From: Nitratifractor sp.
GTDB taxonomy: Bacteria; Campylobacterota; Campylobacteria; Campylobacterales; Sulfurovaceae
Direction of reading: 5' to 3'
Length of the DNA: 20,826 bases
NCBI GenBank assembly: GCA_015490055.1
Contig: WFYP01000016.1
Span: 1-20,826, forward strand
A program made the position numbers and the translations under genes. Under the pieces are notes generated by a model that worked only from the letters and a program-made list of their open reading frames with translations, ran no database searches and had not been told where the DNA came from. Positions 1 to 9,884 of the stretch are shown here, one piece after another (within the stretch, counting starts at the first letter, position 1; the number at the start of each line of letters is the position of its first letter).

Positions 1-1
1 A

Positions 2-1489
2 TTAATATCCACTTGCTCCTACTAAGTCTGTAATAAAGCTCATTAGTGGTTCTATGTAGAATATTGAAGTTATAGTTACGAATGCTGCTATACCGATTAC
101 TAACTCTAGTGAGAATGCACGGTTTGCGTAAACTACATTTTTTCTGCTTTCATCTGGTTCTTTTAAGAACATATATACAACTAATTTTAAGTAGTAATAA
201 ACTGCTATTGCACTGTTTAGTGCCATTATAATTGCAACTCCATAGTAACCTGAATCAACTATTGCACTTAATACATATAGTTTACCCCAGAACAAACTAA
301 ATGGTGGTACACCTGCAAGTGAAAGCATAAATACTGCCATTACAACAGCTGATATAGGAGCAATTTTAATCATACCAGCGAATTTACTGTATGGGTGATG
401 GAATCTGTCGTGGTGTACATTGTACTTATGACGACTAATCCATAGCATTGTAAATGCTCCAAGGTTTGTAAACATAAATAGTCCGTAGTATAGGAATATA
501 GATGAGTAACCTTTTGTTGTATCTAATGCTATTGCAACTAACACAAAACCTGCGTGAGAGATAGAGCTATATGCTAACATTCTCTTAACATCTTTTTGTA
601 CAAGTGCCATCATATTTGCTAATGTTGTTGTAATAATTGCTAAAACAATAATTGTAATTTTAATAATATCTATATTTAACTCCATATAGATACCAAATAG
701 TCTAATTGCAACAACCATCATAGCAACTTTTGGAACAACAGACATATATCCAGCCATTGGTGCACTTGCACCTTCATAAGTATCTGGTGTCCACATATGG
801 AATGGTATTAAAGATACTTTAAAACCAACTGCAACAATCATAAATAGTGCACCACCAATAATTGGTATAATAATTCCTGCTTCACCCATTCTATCTTGAA
901 GCACTTTTGCAATAGAGTACATCTCTACAGAACCTGTTGTAGCGTAAATAATTGCTGCACCCATTGTAAAGAAGCCAGCTGCTAATGCACCCATAGTAAA
1001 GTATTTAATTGCTGCTTCATGAGCTAGCTTTGTATTGTGCATAGCTATTAGTGTGTATAGAGCTAAAGAGCCTGTCTCTAAACCAACAAAGATAAGAATT
1101 AAATTATCACTCGCCGCCATAAACTGGAAACCAAATACCATAAACAGGAAAAGAGAGAAGAATTCAGGGTAAGAGAAATCATGAAATCTTCTTTTTGTTA
1201 ATGCCAATGGTATAAATAGCATAGAACCGCCAATTATAAGTATTTGACCAAGAACTGACACACCATCTATTAATATTGTATCAAACAGACCTCTTTGGTT
1301 TATTTCTAAACTTAGAGTTGAACCTAATGCAATAAATAGTGTTAGCATAGTTAATACTACATATAGTGTTTTATCTAAATTTGGTTTAATTAAATCTATA
1401 CATAAAATTACTAATGCACCAAGTAATGTTACTAACATTGGTGACATTGTAATTAAATTTAAAGAGTTAAAATCTGGTAACTGTATCAT
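2..1489 (-). CDS. nuoN: NADH-quinone oxidoreductase subunit N (complex I membrane arm)
   Basis: This is one of the three antiporter-like subunits that pump protons in the inner-membrane arm of complex I. The 495 residues are almost wholly hydrophobic, with about 14 predicted membrane segments, the usual NuoN size. The proton-path residues expected of the family are visible: Glu138 in FVGLETGSLALYTL, Lys224 in VGFKVSLIPFHMW, and Lys254 in VVPKVAMM after the conserved TPDTYEGASAP loop. The start codon overlaps the nuoM stop by 4 nt (ATGA), so translation is probably coupled. It is the last nuo gene seen; the stop TAA lies at 2-4, so the gene is complete, but any operon terminator is outside the window. 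Identification is secure. Confidence 0.96.
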   Translation of the reverse strand: MIQLPDFNSLNLITMSPMLVTLLGALVILCIDLIKPNLDKTLYVVLTMLTLFIALGSTLSLEINQRGLFDTILIDGVSVLGQILIIGGSMLFIPLALTKRRFHDFSYPEFFSLFLFMVFGFQFMAASDNLILIFVGLETGSLALYTLIAMHNTKLAHEAAIKYFTMGALAAGFFTMGAAIIYATTGSVEMYSIAKVLQDRMGEAGIIIPIIGGALFMIVAVGFKVSLIPFHMWTPDTYEGASAPMAGYMSVVPKVAMMVVAIRLFGIYMELNIDIIKITIIVLAIITTTLANMMALVQKDVKRMLAYSSISHAGFVLVAIALDTTKGYSSIFLYYGLFMFTNLGAFTMLWISRHKYNVHHDRFHHPYSKFAGMIKIAPISAVVMAVFMLSLAGVPPFSLFWGKLYVLSAIVDSGYYGVAIIMALNSAIAVYYYLKLVVYMFLKEPDESRKNVVYANRAFSLELVIGIAAFVTITSIFYIEPLMSFITDLVGASGY

Positions 1490-3012
1490 TTGTTTACCCC
1501 CTTATCTTTGCTAACCAATATTATCTCTTGAGCCTTTGGAGTTATGCTTTTTTTATGCATTAACTGCACTAAAGCTTTTGTAGAGTTATTAATTGGTCCT
1601 AAAACTGGCTTAGGGTAGATACCTAACCATACAACAATAGCTACTAATGGAATTAACGCTGTTAGCTCTTTAGCATTTAAATCTGTTAATTTTTCATTCT
1701 CTGGGTTAGTTAATGGTCCAAAGAAAGTTTTTTTAACAATCGAAAGCATATATACTGCACCTAATATAATAGATGTACCAGCAATTACTGTTAATACAGG
1801 AGATACTTTAAAGAAACCTAAAAGAGATAAATACTCACCAATAAATCCTATTGTTAATGGTAATCCTACTGAAGCCATTGTCATTATTACAAATATTGTT
1901 GCAAAATTTGGCATTACTTTTGCTATACCACCAAATTCGCTTAAAAGTTTTGTATGGCGTCTATCGTAAATTGCACCAACAAGTAAGAATAGTGCACCAG
2001 ATACAATACCGTGTGATAACATTTGGAATACTGAACCAGCAATACCCTCTACATTCATAGCAAATGTACCAAGTACGATAATACCCATATGCGAAATTGA
2101 ACTATATGCAATTACTTGCTTTATATCTTTTTGGGCGTATGCTACCATTGCAGTGTATATAATCATAATAATCGCAATAATTACTACCGGAGTAATATAT
2201 GCTACTGAAGCATCAGGAAAAAGTGGCAATGAGAATCTTACAAAACCGTAACTACCCATTTTAAGTAATACTGCTGCAAGAATTACAGAACCAACTGTTG
2301 GTGCTTGACCATGTGCGTATGGAAGCCATGTATGGAATGGAACCATTGGTACTTTAATAGCAAATCCTAAGAAGAATGCCCAGAATAGATACTTTTGTAC
2401 ACTAAATGGTAAGATTAAGCCATACCAATCTGTTAAAGAGAAGCTCCAAACACCTGTAGTAGAGTAATAAGCATATCCAACATATAAAATACCAACTAAC
2501 ATTACAAGAGAACCTGCAAATGTATAGATAAAGAATTTAATAGATGCATATAATCTCTTATCGCCACCCCATGCACCGATAATATATAGCATAGGTACTA
2601 ACGAGAATTCCCAGAATACATAGAAGAGTATAACATCTAAAGATACAAAAACACCAACCATTGCAACTTCTAAGAATAGAAGTGTAATTATCATATTTTT
2701 TAAATTATCTTTAACACTAAGAGCGATAATACCAATAAGTGTCATAAGTGTAGCCATAATTACAATAAACAGACTTATACCATCTACACCTAAATAGTAA
2801 CTAATACCAAATTCAGGAATTAGTTTTAACTTTTCGACAAATTGCATTCCTGCTACGCTATTGTCATAAGAGACCCATAGCCAAAGTGAGAGCAAAAACT
2901 CCGCAGCAGCTACAGTTATACCATATACTCTAATGCTCTTTTGGTTTACAAATAAACCAAGTATAGCAGCAATTAGAGGAAAGAAAATTAATACGGTTAA
3001 AATATTCGACAT
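1486..3012 (-). CDS. nuoM: NADH-quinone oxidoreductase subunit M (complex I membrane arm)
   Basis: Antiporter-like proton-pumping subunit of complex I, 508 residues, about 14 membrane segments. Family signature residues are present: Glu135 in FWEFSLVPMLYIIG, Lys220 followed by VPMVPFHTWLPYAHGQAP, and Lys251 in the helix after it. These correspond to the essential Glu144, Lys234 and Lys265 of E. coli NuoM. The start is well placed behind AAGGAGAGGGTGT. It lies 11 nt after nuoL and overlaps nuoN by 4 nt. Nothing is missing and the length is normal. The C-terminal 20 residues are basic and probably cytoplasmic. Confidence 0.97.
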   Translation of the reverse strand: MSNILTVLIFFPLIAAILGLFVNQKSIRVYGITVAAAEFLLSLWLWVSYDNSVAGMQFVEKLKLIPEFGISYYLGVDGISLFIVIMATLMTLIGIIALSVKDNLKNMIITLLFLEVAMVGVFVSLDVILFYVFWEFSLVPMLYIIGAWGGDKRLYASIKFFIYTFAGSLVMLVGILYVGYAYYSTTGVWSFSLTDWYGLILPFSVQKYLFWAFFLGFAIKVPMVPFHTWLPYAHGQAPTVGSVILAAVLLKMGSYGFVRFSLPLFPDASVAYITPVVIIAIIMIIYTAMVAYAQKDIKQVIAYSSISHMGIIVLGTFAMNVEGIAGSVFQMLSHGIVSGALFLLVGAIYDRRHTKLLSEFGGIAKVMPNFATIFVIMTMASVGLPLTIGFIGEYLSLLGFFKVSPVLTVIAGTSIILGAVYMLSIVKKTFFGPLTNPENEKLTDLNAKELTALIPLVAIVVWLGIYPKPVLGPINNSTKALVQLMHKKSITPKAQEIILVSKDKGVNK

Positions 3013-3023
3013 ACACCCTCTCC

Positions 3024-4922
3024 TTATTGAACTGCAACAGCTATTGCTGCAATTACTATTATAATTACTAAACCTGCTGCCATCCAGTTAAGATAGCTAG
3101 ATAGGTTACCATTTTGTGCTTTTCTACTTACATCACCACTCTTCTCTACAAATTTAGCTATACCATCTACACTTGCATCTACAACTTGCATATCTATCTC
3201 TTTCCATGCAATATCAGACAACTCTTTGTATGGTTTAGCAAATACTCTATCGTAAATTACTGGTATGTAATATTGATTATAAAGTAATTTATATAGTTTG
3301 TTGTTTTGTTCAAACTCTAAATTTCTTTTTAAACCTTTTGCATATTTCAAGTAAGCTACAACAATACCTGTAAGAGCAACTAGCGTAGTAATTATTGTTA
3401 AAATCACAACCATATGCTCTGTATGTTCACTCATCTCATACTCTGGAAGGAATTTTGTAACAAACTCTACAAAATCCTCTTTGAAGAAACCAACAACAAC
3501 AGCTGCTACTGCAAGTGGTGCCATTGCCCAAAGTGCGTATGGTTTTGCTTCGTGTGGATGTGCTCCAATTTCATGGTATCTTTCGTCGCCAAAGAATACT
3601 AAGAATACTTGACGGAAACTATAAAATGCTGTTAAACCAGCTGTTAGCCAAAGTATAAACCAAATTCCATAAGTATGCTCGTTAAATGCTACCTCTAAAA
3701 TTGTATCTTTAGAGAAGAAACCAGCAAATGGATAGATTCCTGAAAGTGCTAATGAACCAATTCCCATATAAAGGAATGTCCAACCCATAACTTTTTTAAG
3801 TCCACCCATTTTAAACATATCAAGTTCATCATGCATAGCATGCATAACATTACCAGCACCAATAAATAGCAGTGCTTTAAATGCTGCGTGAGCTGCCAAG
3901 TGGAATAGTGCAACCCAGTAAGCACCAAGACCAGCGGCTGCAAACATATAACCTAATTGTGATAGTGTAGAGTAGGCAATAACTCTTTTTAAATCTCTAT
4001 TTACTAATGCCATTGAAGCTGCAAATATTGCAACAAATGTACCAAGTACTGCAATACCATATCCAACTTCTGGTATTTGGCTATAAAGTGGGTTTGCTCT
4101 AATTACCAAGTAAACACCAGCTGTTACCATTGTTGCTGCGTGAATCAATGCAGAAACTGGTGTAGGACCCTCCATTGCATCTGCAAGCCAAGTGTGTAGT
4201 GGAAATTGTGCCGATTTACCCATTGCACCAATAAATAGTGCTATACCAATTCCTATTAGCATTGTGTGACTCAAATCACCTATATGTGCAAATACTTCTG
4301 TATATTTAAATGTACCTAAATTCCAATAAATCAAGAAAATACCAACAAGCATACCAAGGTCAGCAATTCTGTTCATAATAAATGCTTCGTTTGCTGCCCA
4401 AGATGGAGAGATAGATGGATTAACATCTCTTGTTTCATCTTTTTTCTCATACCAGAATCCAATAAGTAACCAAGAACAAACACCAACACCTTCCCAACCG
4501 ATGAAAAGACCTAAGAAGTTATCACTCATTACCAAAATCATCATAGAGAAAACGAAAGCTGATAGATACGAGAAGAATCTATTAAAGCTCTTATCACTCT
4601 CCATATAGTAGTTAGAGTAGATATGAACAACTGTTGATATAAGTGTTACAACAGTCATCATAACAACAGTAACTTGATCAACGCTAAAACCAAATTTAGT
4701 ATCCATATCTCCAACTACAATCCAATCCATTAGAGTTACACTAACAGCTTTACCTGTCTCTTCAATATTCATAAAGAGTATTACAGAAGCAAAAAGTGCA
4801 ATACCAATTAATAAGGATGTTACAATTCCTACTAATTGAATCTTAGGTTTTTGTGCAAAAAGTGCTGCAAATAGTGAACTAACTAATGGAGCAAATAGTG
4901 CTATATATACATAATTCTCCAT
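3024..4922 (-). CDS. nuoL: NADH-quinone oxidoreductase subunit L (complex I membrane arm)
   Basis: The largest antiporter-like subunit of complex I, 632 residues. It has Glu144 in the conserved IGWEGVGVCSWLLIGFWYEK segment, Lys236 in GAMGKSAQFPLHTWLADAME, and the following EGPTPVSALIHAATMVTAGV stretch that is diagnostic of NuoL/ND5. The extra C-terminal part, including a polar section around residues 535-600 and a final hydrophobic helix, fits the lateral helix HL that runs along the membrane arm. The ATG sits behind AAAGGG and follows the nuoK stop by 2 nt. No anomaly is visible. Confidence 0.97.
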   Translation of the reverse strand: MENYVYIALFAPLVSSLFAALFAQKPKIQLVGIVTSLLIGIALFASVILFMNIEETGKAVSVTLMDWIVVGDMDTKFGFSVDQVTVVMMTVVTLISTVVHIYSNYYMESDKSFNRFFSYLSAFVFSMMILVMSDNFLGLFIGWEGVGVCSWLLIGFWYEKKDETRDVNPSISPSWAANEAFIMNRIADLGMLVGIFLIYWNLGTFKYTEVFAHIGDLSHTMLIGIGIALFIGAMGKSAQFPLHTWLADAMEGPTPVSALIHAATMVTAGVYLVIRANPLYSQIPEVGYGIAVLGTFVAIFAASMALVNRDLKRVIAYSTLSQLGYMFAAAGLGAYWVALFHLAAHAAFKALLFIGAGNVMHAMHDELDMFKMGGLKKVMGWTFLYMGIGSLALSGIYPFAGFFSKDTILEVAFNEHTYGIWFILWLTAGLTAFYSFRQVFLVFFGDERYHEIGAHPHEAKPYALWAMAPLAVAAVVVGFFKEDFVEFVTKFLPEYEMSEHTEHMVVILTIITTLVALTGIVVAYLKYAKGLKRNLEFEQNNKLYKLLYNQYYIPVIYDRVFAKPYKELSDIAWKEIDMQVVDASVDGIAKFVEKSGDVSRKAQNGNLSSYLNWMAAGLVIIIVIAAIAVAVQ

Positions 4923-4924
4923 GA

Positions 4925-5230
4925 CTACCCTTTCATAATGCTAAAGTTATCTAAGTTTAATGTGCCATACTTCTTATAGATTAGAATTAAAAGTCCTAAA
5001 CCTACGGCAACCTCACTTGCAGCAACTGCCATTATAAAAAGAGCAAACATTTGACCACTTAAATCACCTATATGCACAGAGATAGCTGCAAATGCAACAT
5101 TTGCTGCATTTAGCATAATCTCTGTTGCAAAAAATAGCATTAGTAAATTCTTACGGCGAAGAACACCTGCTAATCCTACACTAAATAAAATAGCTGATAG
5201 TACCAAATAGTGTGTTAAACCTATTGTCAT
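4925..5230 (-). CDS. nuoK: NADH-quinone oxidoreductase subunit K (complex I membrane arm)
   Basis: Small three-helix subunit of the complex I membrane arm, 101 residues, exactly the normal family size. The two buried glutamates required for proton transfer in E. coli NuoK (Glu36, Glu72) are matched by Glu37 in FFATEIMLNAANVAF and Glu73 in AVAASEVAVGLGL. The start codon overlaps the nuoJ stop by 4 nt (ATGA), implying coupled translation. The C-terminal tail is short and ends in IMKG. Confidence 0.97.
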   Translation of the reverse strand: MTIGLTHYLVLSAILFSVGLAGVLRRKNLLMLFFATEIMLNAANVAFAAISVHIGDLSGQMFALFIMAVAASEVAVGLGLLILIYKKYGTLNLDNFSIMKG

Positions 5231-5790
5231 TCTTGCTCCTTTTTCTCAGTCTCTGGGTCTGCATCCAAATAAATTTCAGAAAGACTCTCATCCATTTTTT
5301 TACTCGCTAATACAATACCAGCAATCATTGCAACAAGTAACATAACAGCTGCAACTTCAAATGGTATTAAATATTTAGTAAATAAAACTGCTCCAATAGC
5401 ATGGGGATTATCTAATCCTTGTGGGGCTGTTACTATTGGCTCTATATGCTTACCTATTGTAGGGGCTGCAAATATAACAACTAACGCAACTGCACTAAAA
5501 CCACTTAGTAAGAATACTAAATAGCTTGATGTATTCTTCTCTTTAACATCTCTTGTTGCATCGAAAAACATCATACCAAATGCATAAAGTGCCATAATTG
5601 CACCAGAGTAAACAACTAACTGTACCGCTCCTAAAAAGTCGGCTCCTAAAATAAAAAACAGTCCCGAAATTAAAACCATTCCCGCAGCTAGTGAACTCAT
5701 TGCATATAGTATGTTTCTACTAAATGCAGTCACTAAAAAGAGACCTGTTATTAATATCGCGAAAATATAAAATGCTATAGCTTCCATCAT
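5227..5790 (-). CDS. nuoJ: NADH-quinone oxidoreductase subunit J (complex I membrane arm)
   Basis: Five-helix subunit of the complex I membrane arm, 187 residues. The motif GAVQLVVYSGAIMALYAFGM matches the most conserved segment of NuoJ/ND6, which contains the pi-bulge helix linking quinone reduction to pumping. The C-terminus is a charged cytoplasmic tail rich in Glu and Lys. Two consecutive ATG codons exist at 5790 and 5787; the Shine-Dalgarno stretch AAGGGAG is only about 2 nt from the first and 5 nt from the second, so the true start may be one codon later. It follows nuoI by 7 nt. Confidence 0.96.
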   Translation of the reverse strand: MMEAIAFYIFAILITGLFLVTAFSRNILYAMSSLAAGMVLISGLFFILGADFLGAVQLVVYSGAIMALYAFGMMFFDATRDVKEKNTSSYLVFLLSGFSAVALVVIFAAPTIGKHIEPIVTAPQGLDNPHAIGAVLFTKYLIPFEVAAVMLLVAMIAGIVLASKKMDESLSEIYLDADPETEKKEQE

Positions 5791-5797
5791 CTCTCCC

Positions 5798-6421
5798 TTA
5801 ATACGCTAGCGGTGTTTTTTTAATATTTTTATCCGCTACTGGCGTTGGTGCACCAAATCCTGGATACTCTTTTTGATTCATAAGCTCATCCATAGGTGTT
5901 AGCATATCTTCAAAATTAGAGTAACTAGCTCTCTGCTCACTTGCAGTTTCATATCTGCCACCATGAACAATAGCTAACTCTGGACAAACCTCAGCACAGT
6001 AACCACAGAAGATACATCTACCAAAGTTAATTGTGTAATCGCTTACCTCTTTTCTCTGCTCTTCATCATATCTTGTATCCATTTTAATACAGTTTGATAT
6101 ACAAATCTTTTCGCAAAGACCACAACCGATACATCTATAATGTCCACTCTCAAGCAATCTCTTCATTTCGTGAATTGCTCTATATCTTGGCGAAATTGGC
6201 AACTTTTCAAACGGATACTTAACAGTATGCATCTCGCCCATAAATAGAGCTTTAAACATCTCTCTAATTGTTACTTTTAATCCAACAAATAGCTCTAACT
6301 TTACAGACCTTTTAAGTACTTGCTTGAACTTACCCCAACCACTCTCTGGCGTGTGCCCTAAATCTAGCATTTTGTAGTTTTGAACACCTACATTTCTATT
6401 TTTTAACTTATCTAAACTCAT
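5798..6421 (-). CDS. nuoI: NADH-quinone oxidoreductase subunit I (2x[4Fe-4S] ferredoxin-type)
   Basis: Peripheral-arm subunit that carries clusters N6a and N6b in the usual nomenclature and passes electrons towards NuoB. Two ferredoxin motifs are visible: Cys97, Cys100, Cys103, Cys107 (CIGCGLCEKIC) and Cys136, Cys139, Cys142, Cys146 (CIFCGYCAEVCP). The usual proline after the fourth cysteine of the first motif is Ile here, and an extra Cys111 follows. The 207-residue length is a little above average because of an N-terminal extension of about 40 residues. The ATG is preceded by a strong GGGAGGT site. It lies 10 nt downstream of nuoH. Confidence 0.96.
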   Translation of the reverse strand: MSLDKLKNRNVGVQNYKMLDLGHTPESGWGKFKQVLKRSVKLELFVGLKVTIREMFKALFMGEMHTVKYPFEKLPISPRYRAIHEMKRLLESGHYRCIGCGLCEKICISNCIKMDTRYDEEQRKEVSDYTINFGRCIFCGYCAEVCPELAIVHGGRYETASEQRASYSNFEDMLTPMDELMNQKEYPGFGAPTPVADKNIKKTPLAY

Positions 6422-6431
6422 ATCTACCTCC

Positions 6432-7421
6432 CTAAGCCATCATAACTAAACCAGTTATTAAAATGTTAATAACTGCTAGTGGCATTAAAACTTTCCAACA
6501 CAACCACATTAACTGGTCAGGTCTAATGTGTGGCCAAGCTGAACGAACCCATAACATTAAAAAGAAGAAGAATGCAACTTTTAATATAATAGCAAGACCG
6601 CCAGGAATAATCCACAGTGGATTAAATCCGCCAAGGAAAATAAGTGATGCTAAGAAACCTATTGTAATCATATTCGCATACTCTCCAATGAAGAACATAC
6701 CCCATCTCATACCACTATACTCTGTTGCGTAACCAGAGATTACTTCGGCTTCGTTCTCTAGTAAGTCAAACGGTGTTCTGTTTGTCTCTGCAAATCCAGA
6801 GATTAAGAAAAGAATAAATGCTACTGGCTGAGTCCATACAATCCAGTGCCCAATTCCACCTGCTTGATAAGTGTTAAAGTCTATTAAAGATAGTGAACCA
6901 ACCATCATAATAGGAGCTAGCAAAGAAAGCCCTGTAACAACTTCGTAACTTAAGAATTGAATAGCAGTTCTCGCACTACCAATAATACCCCATTTATTCT
7001 CTTGTGCCATACCAGCAAGTAATGGACCATAAAGCCCAACACCCATCATAGCTATAACAAATAAGATACCAATATTCATATCTGAAACTATTGGCTTAAC
7101 ATCAATTCCAAATAGTGTAAACTCTGGTAGTAACGGTACAGCAGCTAGTGCGATAAATGCTGTTGCTGCTGTAATTATTGGAGCAACCATAAATACTATT
7201 TTATTAGCACCACTTGGAATAAAATCCTCTTTTGTAAATAGCTTAATACCATCAGCTGCAATTTGTAAAACACCAAAAGGTCCAACATGCATTGGTCCAA
7301 GTCTTCTTTGAATAAATGCAAGTATTTTTCTTTCGATATATGTTCCAAATCCAGCCAGAGCCGAAATTACGGCAAGTATCAAAATTGCCTTTATAACTGT
7401 TGCAATGATATATCCATCCAT
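6432..7421 (-). CDS. nuoH: NADH-quinone oxidoreductase subunit H (quinone-site membrane subunit)
   Basis: Membrane subunit that forms the quinone access channel at the junction of the two arms. The 329 residues and about eight helices are normal for NuoH/ND1. Conserved pieces seen are IERKILAFIQRRLGPMHVGP near the N-terminus, the GIKLFTKEDFIPS loop, and FAETNRTPFDLLENEAEVIS. In the last one the common DLPEAESELV is read DLLENEAEVI, so the proline after the second Leu position is replaced while the acidic residues stay. The start is behind AAAGGTG, and only 3 nt separate it from the second nuoG. Confidence 0.97.
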   Translation of the reverse strand: MDGYIIATVIKAILILAVISALAGFGTYIERKILAFIQRRLGPMHVGPFGVLQIAADGIKLFTKEDFIPSGANKIVFMVAPIITAATAFIALAAVPLLPEFTLFGIDVKPIVSDMNIGILFVIAMMGVGLYGPLLAGMAQENKWGIIGSARTAIQFLSYEVVTGLSLLAPIMMVGSLSLIDFNTYQAGGIGHWIVWTQPVAFILFLISGFAETNRTPFDLLENEAEVISGYATEYSGMRWGMFFIGEYANMITIGFLASLIFLGGFNPLWIIPGGLAIILKVAFFFFLMLWVRSAWPHIRPDQLMWLCWKVLMPLAVINILITGLVMMA

Positions 7422-7424
7422 CGT

Positions 7425-9884
7425 TTACACCTTTGTTATTGTTACTTTAGCGTATCTGTCTTTGCCAAATAGACCATACACATCTAATTCAGACTTGAAA
7501 TCAGGAATCTCTACAATATCTCCTGTAATTCTCTCATCTACCTCTACTGGTAACTCTAAGCCACCATTTTCAAACTCTACCTTAACAAAATCGCCAAGTT
7601 GCTCTGCTCTCTCTTTAGAAGCATATAATGCAAACTTCTCAAAGATTTGATGAGCTTTATTAGTAAAGTCGTTAAACTGTCTTTGGGGGTTACATCTGTA
7701 AGCTATATCGCCTTCAAGTGCATTATCTTCAATATCTTCTATCTCGATACCGCTCTTTTCTACACTTAAGTTAGCTAAAACATAACCTCTATTTTCAGTT
7801 TTATCATTTCTAAAGCCATTTGGTAAATCATCGAACTTAGCTAACTGGAAGCCCTTATCAGTTGGCAGGCACTCTGTCCAATCAATAGTTAAATTTTTAC
7901 CTAAACCTAGAGCATTCATAATGTCATTTAACTCATAGCCATTGTAATCTAAAGCAGCATTTAAAGGTACAACTCGTTTATTCATATTAGTTGTTGTTCC
8001 CTCTTGCTGATTCATAGCCGGAATATCAAAATCGCCATTACCAAGAGCTGATATTGTAAAGTCTGCTGGCTCATTGTATCCAACTGTGCTACCTTCGCAA
8101 GTCTCATCTAAATCACAAATAAGTGCAACACCCAATGCGTTAGATTTTGGTGGAATAAATGCCACTTTAAACTCTGTACTCTCTTCGATTAAAGCGATTA
8201 AATTAGCTAAATTCTTAGATTTTGGATGGAAGTAGAAATCTTCACCAACAACAAGTGCAAAGCTCTCTTTTTTCTTCATCATTTTAGCAAAGTCATCTTC
8301 GAATGTCTCAGGATTAGCACCAAGTTTCTCTACTAAAGAGTTAGCTTCGTACTCTACCTCTTTTTTAACATTTTTAGGAACTTTCTTAGTTACCTCTTTC
8401 TCTTCGCCTGTCTCTTTATCTACTACAGTTTCGGTAACTTCTTCCATTACTTTTTCTGTAACAGTTTTAGTGCGTTTCTCTTTGCTAGCATCTAACTTAG
8501 CTTTAACATCATCTGGTAATTTATCTTTATCGGCAAACAAATCTAAAATTAAAAGTAGTGCACTCTCTTCATCACCTGGCTTGTGCTCGAATGTTTGAAT
8601 ACTCTTACCAAATGTAGGAATTAGCGTATCTCCAACTGGGTGGAAGTACATACCAGCACCCTTATTCATCTTTTGAATATTGTTAAATAGGTATCTTGCT
8701 GCTGGATTATCATTTCTAAGCTTTGCACCAACACTTACAATAAAGTCGCACTCGCTCATATCTGCAAAACTATCTTTATATAGCATTTGACCTGCTGCTT
8801 TTGAGTAGTGGCTTAAGAAATCAGCAAATGGTTTAACTTCGTTATTTACAAGCTTCACTCCAAACTTCTCTTTAAGAGTTTGAAGCATCTTAGCCTCTTC
8901 GTTTGTAATTGTTGAGTTAAACTTAATAGTGCCAGCACTCTTAATAGCTTCTACAGCTTTTGCAAGAGCCTCTGGGTCTTTTTTAGCTGTTGTGTTTTCG
9001 TAATCGTAACCAAAACGCCCTGCTCCACAAAGTGTTTGATAATTCCACTCGTTTTTAACTCTAAATATCTTCTCAGTAGGGTTGTCGATAGATTCTGCTC
9101 TTGTTTCGTAATAGATATGACAAGCACTAGAGCAGTGAGCACAAGCACTTGGAATTTCTCTTAAATCCCAAGGGTTTGCTTTATAGATAAAGTCTCTCTC
9201 TGTTAATGCACCAACAGGACAAACCGCAGTACACTCACCACAATCAGAACAGTTAGTATGCTCAGTTCCATTACTTGGTACGATTACAGATTTTTGAAGC
9301 TTATTCCACATTGCGTATGCATCTTTTGGCATACTATCTTTAAGCTCTTTATCTAACTTATCTCCACCTCTAGGACCAGTCTTAATAGCTGCATCACCAA
9401 TCATATCTTTACAAACTGTAACACAACGCTCGCATACAATACATAGCCCTGCATCATAGTGTAGCACGCTACTCCAATTTACATTGCCTCTTTTTGTATC
9501 TGCAATAGCGTAGTGTTGAGAATCAACTTTTAATTCAAGTGTATAGTTTTGTAACTCACACTCGCCATGCTGGTCACAAACGCCACACTGTAAAGGGTGG
9601 TTTACATCGTAAACCTCCATAATAGCTCTACGCTCTTCTAAAATCTCTTCTGTCTGTGTTACAATCTCCATACCATCTTTGGCTTTGGCGTTACAAGAGT
9701 AAACTCTCTTGCCATCAGCCTCTACCAGACAGATACGGCATGCAAGAGTTGGCGAACATCTTGTTAAGTAGCAAATAGCAGGGATAAATATATCGTTTGC
9801 TCTCGCAACATTTAAGATATACTCCCCCTCTTTTGCTTTACACTCTATGCCGTCAATGGTTACTGTTATTAAATTATCACTCAT
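7425..9884 (-). CDS. nuoG: NuoG paralogue 2 (Fe-S subunit of complex I, with charged insertion)
   Basis: Second of two adjacent NuoG-type Fe-S proteins, 819 residues from the chosen ATG. Cysteines for every NuoG cluster are present: N1b (Cys38, 49, 52, 64), the His-ligated N5 (His96, Cys100, 103, 109), two [4Fe-4S] sets (Cys148, 151, 154, 158 and Cys212, 215, 218, 222) and N7 (Cys248, 251, 255, 286). The rest is the molybdopterin-enzyme-like domain without obvious cofactor residues. Compared with its neighbour it has a longer loop at about residues 165-205 and a charged insertion at about 466-512. A GTG at 9893 is possible, but the ATG at 9884 has TAGGTGG 5 nt upstream and is preferred; it overlaps the upstream nuoG by 8 nt. 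Confidence 0.93.
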   Translation of the reverse strand: MSDNLITVTIDGIECKAKEGEYILNVARANDIFIPAICYLTRCSPTLACRICLVEADGKRVYSCNAKAKDGMEIVTQTEEILEERRAIMEVYDVNHPLQCGVCDQHGECELQNYTLELKVDSQHYAIADTKRGNVNWSSVLHYDAGLCIVCERCVTVCKDMIGDAAIKTGPRGGDKLDKELKDSMPKDAYAMWNKLQKSVIVPSNGTEHTNCSDCGECTAVCPVGALTERDFIYKANPWDLREIPSACAHCSSACHIYYETRAESIDNPTEKIFRVKNEWNYQTLCGAGRFGYDYENTTAKKDPEALAKAVEAIKSAGTIKFNSTITNEEAKMLQTLKEKFGVKLVNNEVKPFADFLSHYSKAAGQMLYKDSFADMSECDFIVSVGAKLRNDNPAARYLFNNIQKMNKGAGMYFHPVGDTLIPTFGKSIQTFEHKPGDEESALLLILDLFADKDKLPDDVKAKLDASKEKRTKTVTEKVMEEVTETVVDKETGEEKEVTKKVPKNVKKEVEYEANSLVEKLGANPETFEDDFAKMMKKKESFALVVGEDFYFHPKSKNLANLIALIEESTEFKVAFIPPKSNALGVALICDLDETCEGSTVGYNEPADFTISALGNGDFDIPAMNQQEGTTTNMNKRVVPLNAALDYNGYELNDIMNALGLGKNLTIDWTECLPTDKGFQLAKFDDLPNGFRNDKTENRGYVLANLSVEKSGIEIEDIEDNALEGDIAYRCNPQRQFNDFTNKAHQIFEKFALYASKERAEQLGDFVKVEFENGGLELPVEVDERITGDIVEIPDFKSELDVYGLFGKDRYAKVTITKV

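Noticed and set aside
1851..2060. Plus-strand open frame inside nuoM, and similar ones at 3414-3602, 6463-6732, 7287-7650, 12050-12244, 14497-14691 and 16971-17153
   Set aside because: Each lies antisense to a well-conserved nuo gene, has low-complexity or unlikely composition and no ribosome binding site.
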